From NCBI GenBank assembly GCA_963720805.1, contig CAVRGT010000007.1, forward strand, positions 1 to 64,000: DNA of 64,000 nt, read 5' to 3'. The stretch comes from VRUE01 sp963720805. Lineage in GTDB: Bacteria; Actinomycetota; Thermoleophilia; Solirubrobacterales; 70-9. The position numbers and the translations under genes are program-made. This document shows positions 1-9,097 of this stretch, piece after piece; within the stretch, counting starts at the first letter, position 1, and every line of letters starts with the position of its first letter. The notes under the pieces are model-generated. The model was not told the origin of the DNA. It made no database searches and saw nothing but the letters and a program-made list of their open reading frames with translations.

Positions 1-56
1 GATCCGGCATAAACGAGAGCATCAGTTTGATCCAAGCAGCATGAGTTGAAGAAGTA

Positions 57-93
57 CTTGCCCGGGCCGTGTCATTTTTACGGCCCGGGCAAG
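57..93. terminator. Perfect 14-bp hairpin upstream of the first large gene
   Basis: Arms 57-70 and 80-93 are exact reverse complements around the loop GTCATTTTT. There is no U-tract after the right arm, so this is either the terminator of a gene lying left of the window or a structured leader of the secreted-protein gene that begins 50 nt further on. The role is inferred. Confidence 0.45.
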
Positions 94-142
94 ATCGAAA
101 CAGGGACAGGGAGAAAGGCAGGGGCGAATCATGGAGGTGGGA

Positions 143-3100
143 ATGCGGGGGAGAAGGGCGAATCGGATTGCGATCTGCACGGCGGCGGCGCTTGTCGTCT
201 CCGGGCTGTTCGCCCAGGGCGCGGTTGCGGTCGCGCCGCAGCTCAGCAAAGTCGGCGCCTCGGCGGTGACGGACACGGCGGCGACCCTGAAGGCGAAAAT
301 CGACCCGCAGGGGAAAGCCGGCACCTACCGCTTTGAAGTCGGCAGCGAAGACTGCTCGATGGAAACCTGCGCGACGGTCGCCGAAGGTTCGATTCCCTCG
401 GGTTCGCCCGTTGTCGAGGAAGTCCCCCTGGAAGGGCTCAGCCCCGCCACTCTCTACCACTACCGCGTCCTCGCCGAAAACGGTGACGGCAAAGCCGACA
501 GCGGCGATCGAGTCCTCGCCACCCATTCGGCCACTGTCTTCTCCGGTCTACCCGATGGGCGAGCCTACGAGCAGGCCTCCCCGGTCGACAAGAACGGCGC
601 CGACGCGCTCGGCGACGTGCCGACGATCAAAGCCACCGCGAGCGGCGGCGGCATCACCTTCGAGTCGACCTTTGGCATTCCCGGCGGCAAAGGCGGCCAG
701 GAATTCCCCACCTACCTGGCATCGCGCGGCCAGGGCAACTGGTCCACCCAGGGCCTTTTGCCCCCCTTCTCGGCCGGTGAGCGCGCCCAGGTCGTCGGCT
801 GGTCCCCCGACTACACCGAAGTCTTCTCGGTTGCCACCCGGCTGGGAGACCCGCGGGCCTCGGCATTGATCGTGCAATCGACCGCCGGCGGGGAACCGGT
901 GCAGATCACCCCTTATGTGGCCAAATCCGAATACCTCTACGCCGGGCAGAGCGAGGACGGCTCGGTCGTCCTCTTCGAATCGCGCTCAAAGCTTCTTCCC
1001 GAAGCGCTCGAGGAATTCCCCAACCTCTACGCCTGGAATCGCGACACCGGCAAACTGAGCCTGGCCGGCATCTACAACGACGAAACCTCGCCGCCCAAAG
1101 GCACCCTGGCGGGGCCGTATGCGTGGACGGGTGGGTCTGACGCGCGGCACCTGGGCCTGGGCGGCGCCGATCGCGGCTTCTACCTCCGAGACGAGCGGGC
1201 GATCGCCCCCGACGGCTCGGTCTACTTCACCGAAGCCGGCACGGGCCGGCTCTACCGCCGGCTCAACCCGAGCGCGCAGCAGAGCCCCTTCACCGCCAAC
1301 GGCAAAGGCGAAGAGGAATGCGAAGACCCGGCCAAAGCCTGCACCGTGCAGATCTCGGCCTCCCACAAGAGCGACGGCAAAGGTCCGGGCGGCACCGACG
1401 CCGCCGGCCCCCAGCCCGCCGCCTTTCAGGCCGCCGCCGCCGATGGCTCGCAGGCCTTCTTCACCTCCCCGGAGAAGCTCACCAACGACGCCAACACCGG
1501 GCCCGAACAATCGCTGGCCCAGATCGAACGCGACGACCTCAGCGGCGGGGAAGTCGAAGACAAAGAATTCATCTCTCCCCGGCACGCGGTCGGCGTCGCC
1601 GTCGACGGCTCTCACATCTACTGGGCCGACCCGGCGGCGGGGACGATCGGCCGGGCCGACATCGACGGCAAAAAACGCGAGCCCACCTTCATCGTCCCCG
1701 GCCCGGTGGAATGCGAAGTCAAAGGCCAACCGGGAGTCTTCGAAGAGACCCCAAGCCGCCCCCGCTACGTCGCCGTTGACTCCGAACACATCTACTGGAC
1801 CAACACCGGCTGCAGCAACCCGGAAACCGGAGAAGCGATCGAAGGCACCGGGACGATCGGGCGGGCCGACATCGACGGAAGCGAAGCCGGCGTCGAAGCT
1901 GCCTTCATCAAAGGCGCCTCCAACCCGCAGGGGATCGCGGTCAACTCAACCCACATCTACTGGGCCAACGCCGGCACGCTTGCCGGGGTGAGGGCGATCG
2001 GGCGGGCCACGATCGACGGAGGGGAAGTCAATCAGAGCTTCATCAAAGCAACGGGGGGCGGCACGAAACCATACGGCGTGACGCTGAACCTTTCCCACCT
2101 CTACTACAGCGGCAACGAAGAGGGTGAAGACAACGCCTTCATCCGGCGGCTGACGCTGGACGGCAGCGAGAAAGGAAATCCTCGGTATCGGCAAAGAAGG
2201 CAGCCGCGGCGTAGCGGTCGACTCGGGCCACGTCTACTGGGCGACGCAGGGCAGGGAAGCGATCGGGCGGGCCGATCTCGAACTGAAAAACAAGGAAAAC
2301 GAATTCATCAAACTGGAAGGCAAACCCAACGGCCTCGCGGTCGACTCCGAACACCTCTACTGGGCGATAAACGGGGAAGCGGCGACCAACCCCGGCAACG
2401 ACCTCTACCGCTACGGCCCCGGGAAGGGCGAGCTCACCGACCTGACACCTCTTCCCGGCGGAAACGGGGCAGAAGTGCAGGGCGTGGTGGGTGCCTCCGC
2501 CGACGGCAAATACGTCTACTTCGTCGCCAACGGAGTGCTCGACGAGGCCGAAGAAGCGAAACCGGGGAATTGCAAGGGGACGCCGGGCTCGGCCTCAGGC
2601 AGCTGCAACCTCTACCTCTGGCAGGAAGGATCGATCAGTCTGGTGGCGCGGCTGGATGCCGGGGGCAGCTTCGGTACAGACGCGCTCAACTGGGCCGGTA
2701 CGCCGCGGGAACAGTTCGGCACCGCCAGCTACGTCGCCAAGACCGCCTTCCTCAGCGCTGACGGGAAGTCCCTGCTCTTTCGCTCCCAAAACAAGCTCAG
2801 CGCCTATGACAACGAAGGCGTGCCCGAGTTCTACCGCTTCCGCGTCGGCGACCCGGCGGGGATCCGCTGCGTCAGCTGCAACCCGGCGGGCGAAGCGGCG
2901 GCGGGAGGCCCGAGCACGGGTCAGGTTCTCTTCCCGGCCCTGGGACCGCTGGCCGGTGGGGTGTCGGCGGTCTCCGCCCGCATCCTCTCCGCCGACGGCG
3001 ATCGGGCCTTCTTTGAAACCTCCGAAGCGCTGGTCCCCGAAGACACCAACGGCCAGGGCGGCTGTCCGGTCTCGGGCACCGGGGTGCAGTTCTATCCCGC

Positions 3101-3595
3101 CTGCCTCGACGTCTATGAGTGGGAGGCCCCCGGAGCCACAGGGGGAACCTGCGAAGAATCCTCGGCCTCCTTCAGCCCCATAAACGGCGGCTGCGTCTAC
3201 CTGCTCTCGACCGGCAAGAGCAAGTTCCCCTCGCTCTTCGCCGACGCCTCGGCCGACGGCAAAGACGTCTTCTTCTTCACCCGCCGGCAGCTGGTCGGCC
3301 AAGACGAAGACGAACTGCAAGACGTCTATGACGCCCGCGTGGGGGGCGGCCTGCCCGCCCAGAACCCGCAGCCGGTGATCCCCTGCGGATCGATCCCGTC
3401 CTGCCACGGCCCCGAGCAGACCCCGCCGGTGGAATCCTCGCCCACCACCCCGAGCTTCCTCGGCCCCGCCAACCCGGCGCCCAAACACAAACGCCACAAG
3501 ACCCCAAGAAACACAAGAAACACAAGGCCCACAAAACCCACAAGACCCACAAGACCCACAAGCGAGCCGGCTCCAAGGAAAGGAGCGCCCGGTGA
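143..3595 (+). CDS. Large secreted beta-propeller protein (YWTD-like and PD40-like repeats), interrupted by two compensating frameshifts
   Basis: A signal peptide with an alanine/valine-rich core leads into a fibronectin-III-like region (about residues 30-125). Then come six repeats with an HIYW/HVYW/HLYW core (near residues 490-740) separated by GRADIDG-type segments, as in YWTD propellers. Four SADGK-type strands (about 780-1035) follow and resemble PD40 propeller blades. The tail is Lys/His rich (KKHKKHKAHKTHKTHKTHK). Start: ATG 143 follows GGAGGT by 3 nt; an ATG at 131 is less likely. The frame shifts by +1 near 2172-2178 and returns at the C-run 3502-3505. With both corrected the protein is about 1150 residues, and its TGA (3593-3595) overlaps the next GTG. 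No enzymatic domain is seen. A surface or matrix role is inferred. Confidence 0.75.
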
Positions 3596-6500
3596 GCGCC
3601 CGCAAGGCCACGCTCGCCGCGATCGCCCTCTGCTGCGCGGCGGCGGCGCTCGCCCCGGCCCCGGCCACGGCAGCGGGCGCCCCGGCCTGGTCGCTTTCGA
3701 TCACGCCGATGCCCTCGAACTTCGCGATCGGCGCCGACCCCGAGCCGCAGTACCTGATCAGCGCCACCAACGTCGGCGAAGCCCCCGCGGGGGGCGAAGC
3801 GATCGTGCTCGAAGCGCTGCTGCCGGCGGGACTGGCGCCCTCCAAAGTGAGCGCCCTCGACAACGACCCCGACACCGCCAATCCGCCCAGCTGCTCGATC
3901 GCCGCCCAGACGGTCACCTGCGAAACCGCGGAATCGCTCGGCCCCGGCCGTCTCCTGCTGGCCCAGGTAGACGTCGCGGTCTCAGGCCCCGAAGGCCCGA
4001 CCACGACCACGGCCTCGATCAGCGGCGGCGGCGCCGCGAAAGTCAGCGCCACCTTGCTCACCAGGGTCCAGGCCGCCCCGCTTGAATTCGGCTTCCTCCC
4101 CGGCTTCAGTGCCCCCACCACCGACGGGGAAGGCTCCCCGGCCACCCTGGCGGGCTCTCACCCCTACCAGCAGACCGTCGCCTTCGGCCTGCCGACGGTC
4201 AACCCCGGCGACGGGCTGACCAACGCCGGGCACGCCCGCGACATCTACCTCGAGCTGCCGCGGGGCCTGCTCGGCTCCCCCGCTGCCTCACCGGTGCTTT
4301 GCACCGAGGCCGAGCTGACCGGCAGCGAGGGCTGCCCCGATCCCTCCCAGATCGGCCTCGCCGACATCACCACCCTGGTCGGCAAAGTGGGCACCAACGG
4401 CATCTCCACCACCGGCCTGTTCAACATGGTCCCGCCACCCGGCGCCGCGGCGGAGTTCGCCACCAACGTCGCCGGCGCCGGCATCTTCGTCCACATCCTC
4501 GCCGGGGTGCGCTCCGACGGCGACTACGGCGCCGAGGCCGCCACCCACGACATCCTCGCCCTCGGCACCCAGCCGATCTTCAGCATCCAGGCCCAGATCT
4601 GGGGCGATCCCTCCGCCGCGGCCCACGACCACGTCCGCGGCGAATGCGTGAGCGGCGAAGGCTCCTGCCCGGTGGGCGCCCGGGAAACCGCCTTCCTGAC
4701 GATGCCAAGCGATTGCCCCGGCGAGCCGCTGCCCTTCGCGGTCCTCGCCGACAGCTGGGAGGAACCGTTCCCCGAATTCGAAGAACGCGAAGCGCGCTAT
4801 GAAAGCGCCGACCTCGCCGGGGACCCGGTCTCGGTCGAAGACTGCGGCGAGCTGAAATTCGAACCGACGATCACCGCCCGCCCGAGTACCAACCTCACCG
4901 ACTCCCCCGCGGGCCTTGACCTCACCCTGCACCAGCCCCAAGACACCAACCTGGACTCGCGCTCCACCGCGGCGCTGCGCGACGCGGTCATCCGCTTCCC
5001 CGCCGGGCTGGCGGTAAACCCCTCCCAGGCGGCGGGCCTCGGCGCCTGCTCAGAGGATGAGATCGGCTTCGAAGCCAACCAAGAAGGCACGCTCTCCTTC
5101 TCCAAGGAACCGCAAAGCTGCCCCGACGCGGCCAAGATCGGCACCCTCGCGGTCTCCTCGCCGCTGCTGGTCGCCCGCAACGCCGATCACGAAGTCGAAG
5201 AAACCCCCGAAGGGGACCCGGTCTTGGAAGCGCTGCACGGCTCCCTCTACATCGCCAAGCCCTTCGCCAACCCCTTCGGCTCGCTGATCGCCGTCTACCT
5301 GGTGGTCGAAGACAAAAAGACCGGCATCGTCGCCAAGCTGGCCGGCAAAGGCGAGCTTGACCCCGGCACGGGCCAGATAACCACCTTCGTGCGAGAAAAC
5401 CCCGAGCTGGCGCTCCAAGACGTCGTGGTCCACCTCTTCGACGGCCCGCGCGGGCCGCTCCTCACCCCGCCGACCTGCGGTGAGTTCGCCACCGAAACCG
5501 ACCTCACCCCCTGGAGCGCCCCCGAAGGCAAACACGCTCACCCCGGCTCGAGCTTTCAGACCACGGCCACGCCGAGAGGGGGAAGCTGCCCGACCGGCGA
5601 GTCACAGCTGCCAAACGCCCCCAAGCTGAGCGCCGGCACCGAGAACCCCACCGCGGGCAAATACAGCCCGCTGATCTTCAAGGTGTCCCGCGAAGACGCC
5701 GGCCAGCGCCTGGGCAAGATCGAAGCCACCTTGCCCGGCGGCCTCTCGGCCAAGCTGGCGGGAGTCGGCACCTGCTCTGAGCAAGACATCGCCAAGGCCC
5801 GCTCGCGCGAAGCACCCCGGATGGGAGCCCTCGAGCAGGCCGACCCCAGCTGCCCGGCCTCATCTGAGATCGGCGTCCTCAACGCCGCCGCCGGCGCCGG
5901 GCCCACCCCCTACTACACCCAAGGCCACGCCTACCTCGCCCCCCCTTACAAGGGCGCCCCGCTCTCGATCGTGGCGATCGCCCCCGCCGTCGCCGGTCCC
6001 TTTGACCTCGGCACGGTGGTGGTGCGAAGCGCGCTCTACCTCGATCCCGTCAGCGCCCAGGCGCGGATCGTCTCCGATCCGCTGCCCGCCGTCCTGCACG
6101 GAGTGCCGCTTGACGTGCGCTCGGTCGCGGTGCGCGCCGAGCGGCCCGAATTCAGCCTCAACCCGACCTCTTGCGATGAGAAGTCCTTCGGCGGGCAGGT
6201 GCTCTCGACCCTGGGTCAGGCCGCACCGCTGTTTGAGCGCTTCCAGCTCGGCGGCTGCAAATCCCTCCCCTACAAGCCGAAGATGAACGTCCGCCTCTTC
6301 GGCCCGACCCACCGCGGCGCTCACCCGCGCCTGAAGGCCGTCTTCACCGCCAAGCCCGGGGAAGCCAATACCTCCCGCGTCTCCTTTGCCTTGCCCAAAT
6401 CGGAGTTCATCGACCAGGCCCACTTCCGCACGATCTGCACCCGCGTGCAGTTCGCCGCCAACCAGTGCCCGCCGGGCTCGATCTACGGCCACATCAAGGC

Positions 6501-6882
6501 CACCAGCCCGCTCGTGGACTACCCGGTCCAAGGCCCGATCTACCTGCGCTCCTCCTCTCACAAGCTGCCCGACGTGGTGGCGGCGCTGCGCGGCCCGCCC
6601 TACCAGCCGGTCGAGGTCGACCTCGACGGCCGCGTGGACTCCGTCCACGGCGGCATCCGCACCATCTTTGAGAGCGTCCCCGACCTGCCGGTGACCAAGG
6701 CGATAATTACCCTGCAGGGCGGTAAGAAGGGCCTCTTTCAAAACTCGACCGACATCTGCAAGGGCGCCTGGCGCGCCACGCTCAAGCTGAAGGCCCAAAA
6801 CGGCAAGGTCCACGACACCAAGCCCAAGCTGCACGCCCGCTGCGCGAAGAAGAGCAAGGGCAAGAAGCGGGGACGAAATTAG
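3592..6882 (+). CDS. Large secreted repeat protein of unknown function (DUF11-like N-terminal part)
   Basis: The protein has 1096 residues and starts at a GTG that overlaps the previous stop (GTGA), so the pair is translationally coupled. Residues 1-28 form a signal peptide (basic start, alanine-rich core, ATAAGAP end). Residues about 35-130 resemble a DUF11-type surface repeat (ATNVGEAPAGGEA, LLPAGLAP). Later there are repeated blocks built around RFPAGLAVNPS, CP-rich turns such as CPxASEIGVL, and GPxYL strands. The C-terminus is Lys/Arg rich (AKKSKGKKRGRN), a plausible wall-anchoring tail. No catalytic motif was recognised. Probably exported together with the upstream propeller protein. Confidence 0.75.
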   Translation: MSARKATLAAIALCCAAAALAPAPATAAGAPAWSLSITPMPSNFAIGADPEPQYLISATNVGEAPAGGEAIVLEALLPAGLAPSKVSALDNDPDTANPPSCSIAAQTVTCETAESLGPGRLLLAQVDVAVSGPEGPTTTTASISGGGAAKVSATLLTRVQAAPLEFGFLPGFSAPTTDGEGSPATLAGSHPYQQTVAFGLPTVNPGDGLTNAGHARDIYLELPRGLLGSPAASPVLCTEAELTGSEGCPDPSQIGLADITTLVGKVGTNGISTTGLFNMVPPPGAAAEFATNVAGAGIFVHILAGVRSDGDYGAEAATHDILALGTQPIFSIQAQIWGDPSAAAHDHVRGECVSGEGSCPVGARETAFLTMPSDCPGEPLPFAVLADSWEEPFPEFEEREARYESADLAGDPVSVEDCGELKFEPTITARPSTNLTDSPAGLDLTLHQPQDTNLDSRSTAALRDAVIRFPAGLAVNPSQAAGLGACSEDEIGFEANQEGTLSFSKEPQSCPDAAKIGTLAVSSPLLVARNADHEVEETPEGDPVLEALHGSLYIAKPFANPFGSLIAVYLVVEDKKTGIVAKLAGKGELDPGTGQITTFVRENPELALQDVVVHLFDGPRGPLLTPPTCGEFATETDLTPWSAPEGKHAHPGSSFQTTATPRGGSCPTGESQLPNAPKLSAGTENPTAGKYSPLIFKVSREDAGQRLGKIEATLPGGLSAKLAGVGTCSEQDIAKARSREAPRMGALEQADPSCPASSEIGVLNAAAGAGPTPYYTQGHAYLAPPYKGAPLSIVAIAPAVAGPFDLGTVVVRSALYLDPVSAQARIVSDPLPAVLHGVPLDVRSVAVRAERPEFSLNPTSCDEKSFGGQVLSTLGQAAPLFERFQLGGCKSLPYKPKMNVRLFGPTHRGAHPRLKAVFTAKPGEANTSRVSFALPKSEFIDQAHFRTICTRVQFAANQCPPGSIYGHIKATSPLVDYPVQGPIYLRSSSHKLPDVVAALRGPPYQPVEVDLDGRVDSVHGGIRTIFESVPDLPVTKAIITLQGGKKGLFQNSTDICKGAWRATLKLKAQNGKVHDTKPKLHARCAKKSKGKKRGRN

Positions 6883-6891
6883 CGAAAAAGC

Positions 6892-6969
6892 TCAGCGGCC
6901 TGTTGAGCTGCGCACCCGGGCGATCAGCTCTTCACAGAAGCGAAGCGCACCGCGCGCCGAGTCGGGTGT
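6892..6969 (-). pseudogene. 3' tail of a truncated gene next to an IS relic
   Basis: Reading the minus strand toward 6892 gives an open C-terminal tail containing ALRFCEELIARVRSSTGR and a TGA stop. The reading frame begins exactly where the relic IS1380-like end (6970-6988) starts. This suggests that the rest of the gene was lost or displaced by an insertion. The protein family was not recognised. It is inferred from codon character and position only, so confidence is modest. Confidence 0.35.
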
Positions 6970-6988
6970 GGTGAATCGGTGGATTGAG
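6970..6988 (+). repeat. Solitary IS1380-type terminal repeat (relic right end)
   Basis: These 19 bases are identical to part of the right inverted end of the IS at 7071-7969 and lie in the same orientation, but no matching left end is seen nearby. Just outside the match the similarity decays (GGTGTGG here against GGTGCGGG). It is probably a remnant of an older insertion of the same IS family. Confidence 0.6.
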
Positions 6989-6994
6989 CTAAAC

Positions 6995-7024
6995 TTGTCG
7001 CAACAAAAAACGTTGCGCTATAGT
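6995..7024 (+). promoter_or_regulatory. Sigma-70-like promoter with leaderless start, left of the IS
   Basis: TTGTCG (6995-7000), an 18-nt spacer and TATAGT (7019-7024) are followed 8 nt later by ATG 7033, which fits the leaderless pattern seen throughout the window. CGCAAC and GTTGCG (7000-7017 area) form a small inverted repeat between the boxes and could be an operator. The promoter points into the IS element. Confidence 0.5.
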
Positions 7025-7133
7025 TGAGGTCTATGCCGGTTGGGACCGCCGAGAAGATCACCGTCCTTAGCCTCAATCCACCGATTCACCCGCACCCCGA
7101 TCCGTCGATCCGTCTGACTCGCTCATGAAAATA

Positions 7134-7192
7134 ACCTCCTGAGCAGGCAAATAGCGGCTGTTTCGGGCAGCCGCGGCCTGACGTCAGGAGGT
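7134..7192 (+). promoter_or_regulatory. Hairpin that sequesters the transposase Shine-Dalgarno
   Basis: ACCTCCTGA (7134-7142) pairs perfectly with TCAGGAGGT (7184-7192), which contains the AGGAGG ribosome-binding site (7186-7191) 8 nt before the transposase ATG. Two inner stems, CAGGC/GCCTG and CGGCTG/CAGCCG (loop TTTCGGG), extend the structure. Transcripts entering from outside would carry the buried site. This is a known way for IS elements to stay silent when read through. The function here is inferred. Confidence 0.6.
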
Positions 7193-7199
7193 CACTCAC

Positions 7200-7772
7200 A
7201 TGGTGAAGGGTTCCGAAGCGTCCATGCGTCCCGACTCGGTGGGCGTCGAGTTCGACGACGAGCGGCTGCTCGCCAATGCCGGCCTGGTCTTGATCGCCAC
7301 CCTGGGCAGGCGGTTGATTGTCCGCCGCGTCCACCTGCACGCCCAGGAGGGCCAGGAGGAGCTCTTTGCCTACTGGTGCCACTTCGCCTTTCTCACCAAC
7401 AGGACCGAGGACATGCACACCGTCGATGCCGAGCACCGCCGCCATGCCGAGGTCGAGCTGGCGATCCGCGACCTCAAGGACTCCGCGCTTGCCCACTTCC
7501 CCTCAGGGAGCTTTGCCGCCAACTCCGCCTGGACGGTGATCGCCTGCCTCGCCCACAACATGGCGCGCTGGGTCGGGCAGCTGGGCCTCGAAGACGAGAC
7601 CTGGAGGGCGGCACGAACGATCCGCCGCCGGCTGATCGCCCTGCCTGGCCGGCTCACCCGCACCGCCCGGCGCACCACCTTGCACCTGCCTGCCCGCTGG
7701 CCCTGGCGGGATGCGTTCGTCGAGGCCCTTGCCAGGATCAGGGCATTGCCGGCGGTGCCGGCCGCGGCCTGA
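7200..7772 (+). CDS. Internally deleted IS1380-family transposase
   Basis: The product has 190 residues against about 450 for the family. The first 35 or so residues resemble the usual N-terminus (VEFDDERLLANAGL). They join directly to the C-terminal region, with FVTNR-like FLTNRTED, RRHAEVELAIRDLKD carrying the last acidic catalytic residue and its Lys, and FAANSAWTVIACLAHNMARW. The central DDE core with both catalytic aspartates is missing, so the protein should not catalyse transposition; it might still bind DNA or inhibit. AGGAGG lies 8 nt before ATG 7200 inside a hairpin. Confidence 0.85.
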   Translation: MVKGSEASMRPDSVGVEFDDERLLANAGLVLIATLGRRLIVRRVHLHAQEGQEELFAYWCHFAFLTNRTEDMHTVDAEHRRHAEVELAIRDLKDSALAHFPSGSFAANSAWTVIACLAHNMARWVGQLGLEDETWRAARTIRRRLIALPGRLTRTARRTTLHLPARWPWRDAFVEALARIRALPAVPAAA

Positions 7773-8069
7773 CCCTTCTCTCACCTGCTTCACCACTGCG
7801 CCGAGACACTCGGTCGCCGCACGCTGCCAAATATCAGGCGCGGAACACACCGCGGAGCCGCATTCGCCCATCGGCTGCGCAAAGTGCACCTACAGCCGAC
7901 GGTTTTCGACGCTCACGCAGTTGCGGGCGGCGGTTCCTCTGTTGGTGCGGGTGAATCGGTGGATTGAGGCTTAGCGGGTTCGGCATGCCGGATCAGAGGC
8001 TCGTCCATCCAGCGGCAACCTAAACCACCACGCTGCACGACTTCATTTCTCGCCAATAGGCTGCCTGCG

Positions 8070-8462
8070 ATGAGTGATCCAGAGACCATCGTGCGCCGTT
8101 CGATCGGCATCGTCTTTGCTGACGGGGGACTACTTGCCCTCAGCGCCGTGCGCCCTCAGGGCGCCGGCGGGCACGGTGAGGAGGCGGTTGGGGCGGTGCT
8201 GTGCGGCCCCGATGGCGCCCCGGTCGACGTTTCCGAGACGCTGCTCTCGACCGAGTACGGGCCGGACGGCGTGCAGCGCCGGGCGACTCTGGAGCTCTGG
8301 CTCGACGACGAGGCCGCGCAGCCGCTGCGGGGCGCCGGCACGCTGATCAGCGCCGCCGAGATCAACCACCCGGGGCTGAGCGGGACCGTCGCCTTCTTCC
8401 GCTGGGCGGTCGAGGGACGCGAGGGGCTCGGCCACTACGAGGTCGTGCGCGGCAATGGCTGA
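8070..8462 (+). CDS. Hypothetical protein, 130 residues
   Basis: TAGGCT (8057-8062) lies 7 nt before ATG 8070, so the mRNA is probably leaderless. The product is soluble, with no signal peptide or membrane segment, and contains a beta-rich pattern (RRATLELWLDDE, GTVAFFRWAVEGREGLGHYE). No family was recognised. Its last 8 bases overlap the start of the HAD hydrolase gene, so the two are co-expressed. A role linked to that hydrolase is possible but not shown. Confidence 0.7.
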   Translation: MSDPETIVRRSIGIVFADGGLLALSAVRPQGAGGHGEEAVGAVLCGPDGAPVDVSETLLSTEYGPDGVQRRATLELWLDDEAAQPLRGAGTLISAAEINHPGLSGTVAFFRWAVEGREGLGHYEVVRGNG

Positions 8463-9087
8463 GATCAAGACGATCATCTCGGACTTCGGCGGGGTGCTGA
8501 CGACGCCGCTGCTGCAGTCGTTCATGGCCTTCCAGGACCAGACCGGGATCACGACCGAAACCCTGGGCAAGGCGATGCAGGCCGCCACCGAGGCGAACGG
8601 CGAGAACCCGCTCTTCGAGATGGAGCGCGGTGAGATCACCGAGGACGCCTTCCTCGCCCAGCTGACCGAGTGCCTCGAGCCGCTGCTCGGCCACCCGCCG
8701 GAGATGCACCGCTTCCGCGAGATCTACTTCGAGGCGCTGGAGCCGAACCCGGCGATGATCGAGCTGATGCGCGAGCTCAAGGGCGAGGGCTACCGGATGG
8801 CGATGCTGACCAACAACGTGCGCGAGTGGGAGCCGCTCTGGCGCTCGATGCTGCCGGTCGACGAGATCTTCGAGACCGTCATCGACTCCGGCTTCGTCGG
8901 CTGCCGCAAGCCCGAATCGCGCATCTACGAGCTCACCCTGGAGCGAGTCGGCGAACCCGCCGCGGCCTGCCTCTTCATCGACGATGTCCTCGTCAACATC
9001 GAAGGCGCCCGCAAGACCGGGCTCAACGCCGTCCACTTCCAGGACAACGAGCAGGCGATCCCCGAGATCCGCGCAGCGCTGCACTGA
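8455..9087 (+). CDS. HAD-superfamily hydrolase (HAD-IA type)
   Basis: All four HAD motifs are visible. Motif I is SDFGGVLT (nucleophile Asp with the FGGV form typical of the epoxide-hydrolase-N/YihX-like group), motif II is MLTNN, motif III is the Lys in GCRKPESRIY, and motif IV is LFIDDVLVN. A helical cap lies between motifs I and II. The 210-residue length suits a soluble small-molecule phosphatase or dehalogenase-like enzyme. The substrate cannot be told from sequence. It overlaps the preceding unknown gene by 8 bp. Confidence 0.88.
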   Translation: MAEIKTIISDFGGVLTTPLLQSFMAFQDQTGITTETLGKAMQAATEANGENPLFEMERGEITEDAFLAQLTECLEPLLGHPPEMHRFREIYFEALEPNPAMIELMRELKGEGYRMAMLTNNVREWEPLWRSMLPVDEIFETVIDSGFVGCRKPESRIYELTLERVGEPAAACLFIDDVLVNIEGARKTGLNAVHFQDNEQAIPEIRAALH

Positions 9088-9097
9088 GCAGCGACGC

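Larger units (their letters stand above)
7071..7969 (+). mobile_element. IS1380-family deletion derivative (899 bp) with intact ends and target duplication
   Basis: The ends 7071-7096 and 7944-7969 are perfect 26-bp inverted repeats beginning CCTCAATCCACC. The element is flanked by the direct repeat CTTAG (7066-7070 and 7970-7974). IS1380 elements are usually about 1.6-1.7 kb and make 4-5-bp duplications. This copy is about half length and carries a transposase gene lacking its middle. It is therefore probably non-autonomous but movable in trans. The exact duplication argues for a recent insertion of the already shortened element. Confidence 0.9.
7033..8023 (+). pseudogene. Short leaderless ORF interrupted by the IS insertion
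   Basis: ATG 7033 opens MPVGTAEKITVL. The IS enters after base 7070 and duplicates CTTAG. If the IS and one copy of CTTAG are removed, the frame continues as SGFGMPDQRLVHPAAT and stops at TAA 8021-8023, giving a 28-residue ORF. It may be a small gene or what is left of a larger one. No family was recognised. The main support is the well-placed TATAGT box. Confidence 0.3.

Noticed and set aside
7033..8023. The IS as part of a larger composite transposon
   Set aside because: The second terminal repeat (6970-6988) is a solitary end in the wrong orientation relative to any cargo, and no matching target duplication flanks a larger unit.
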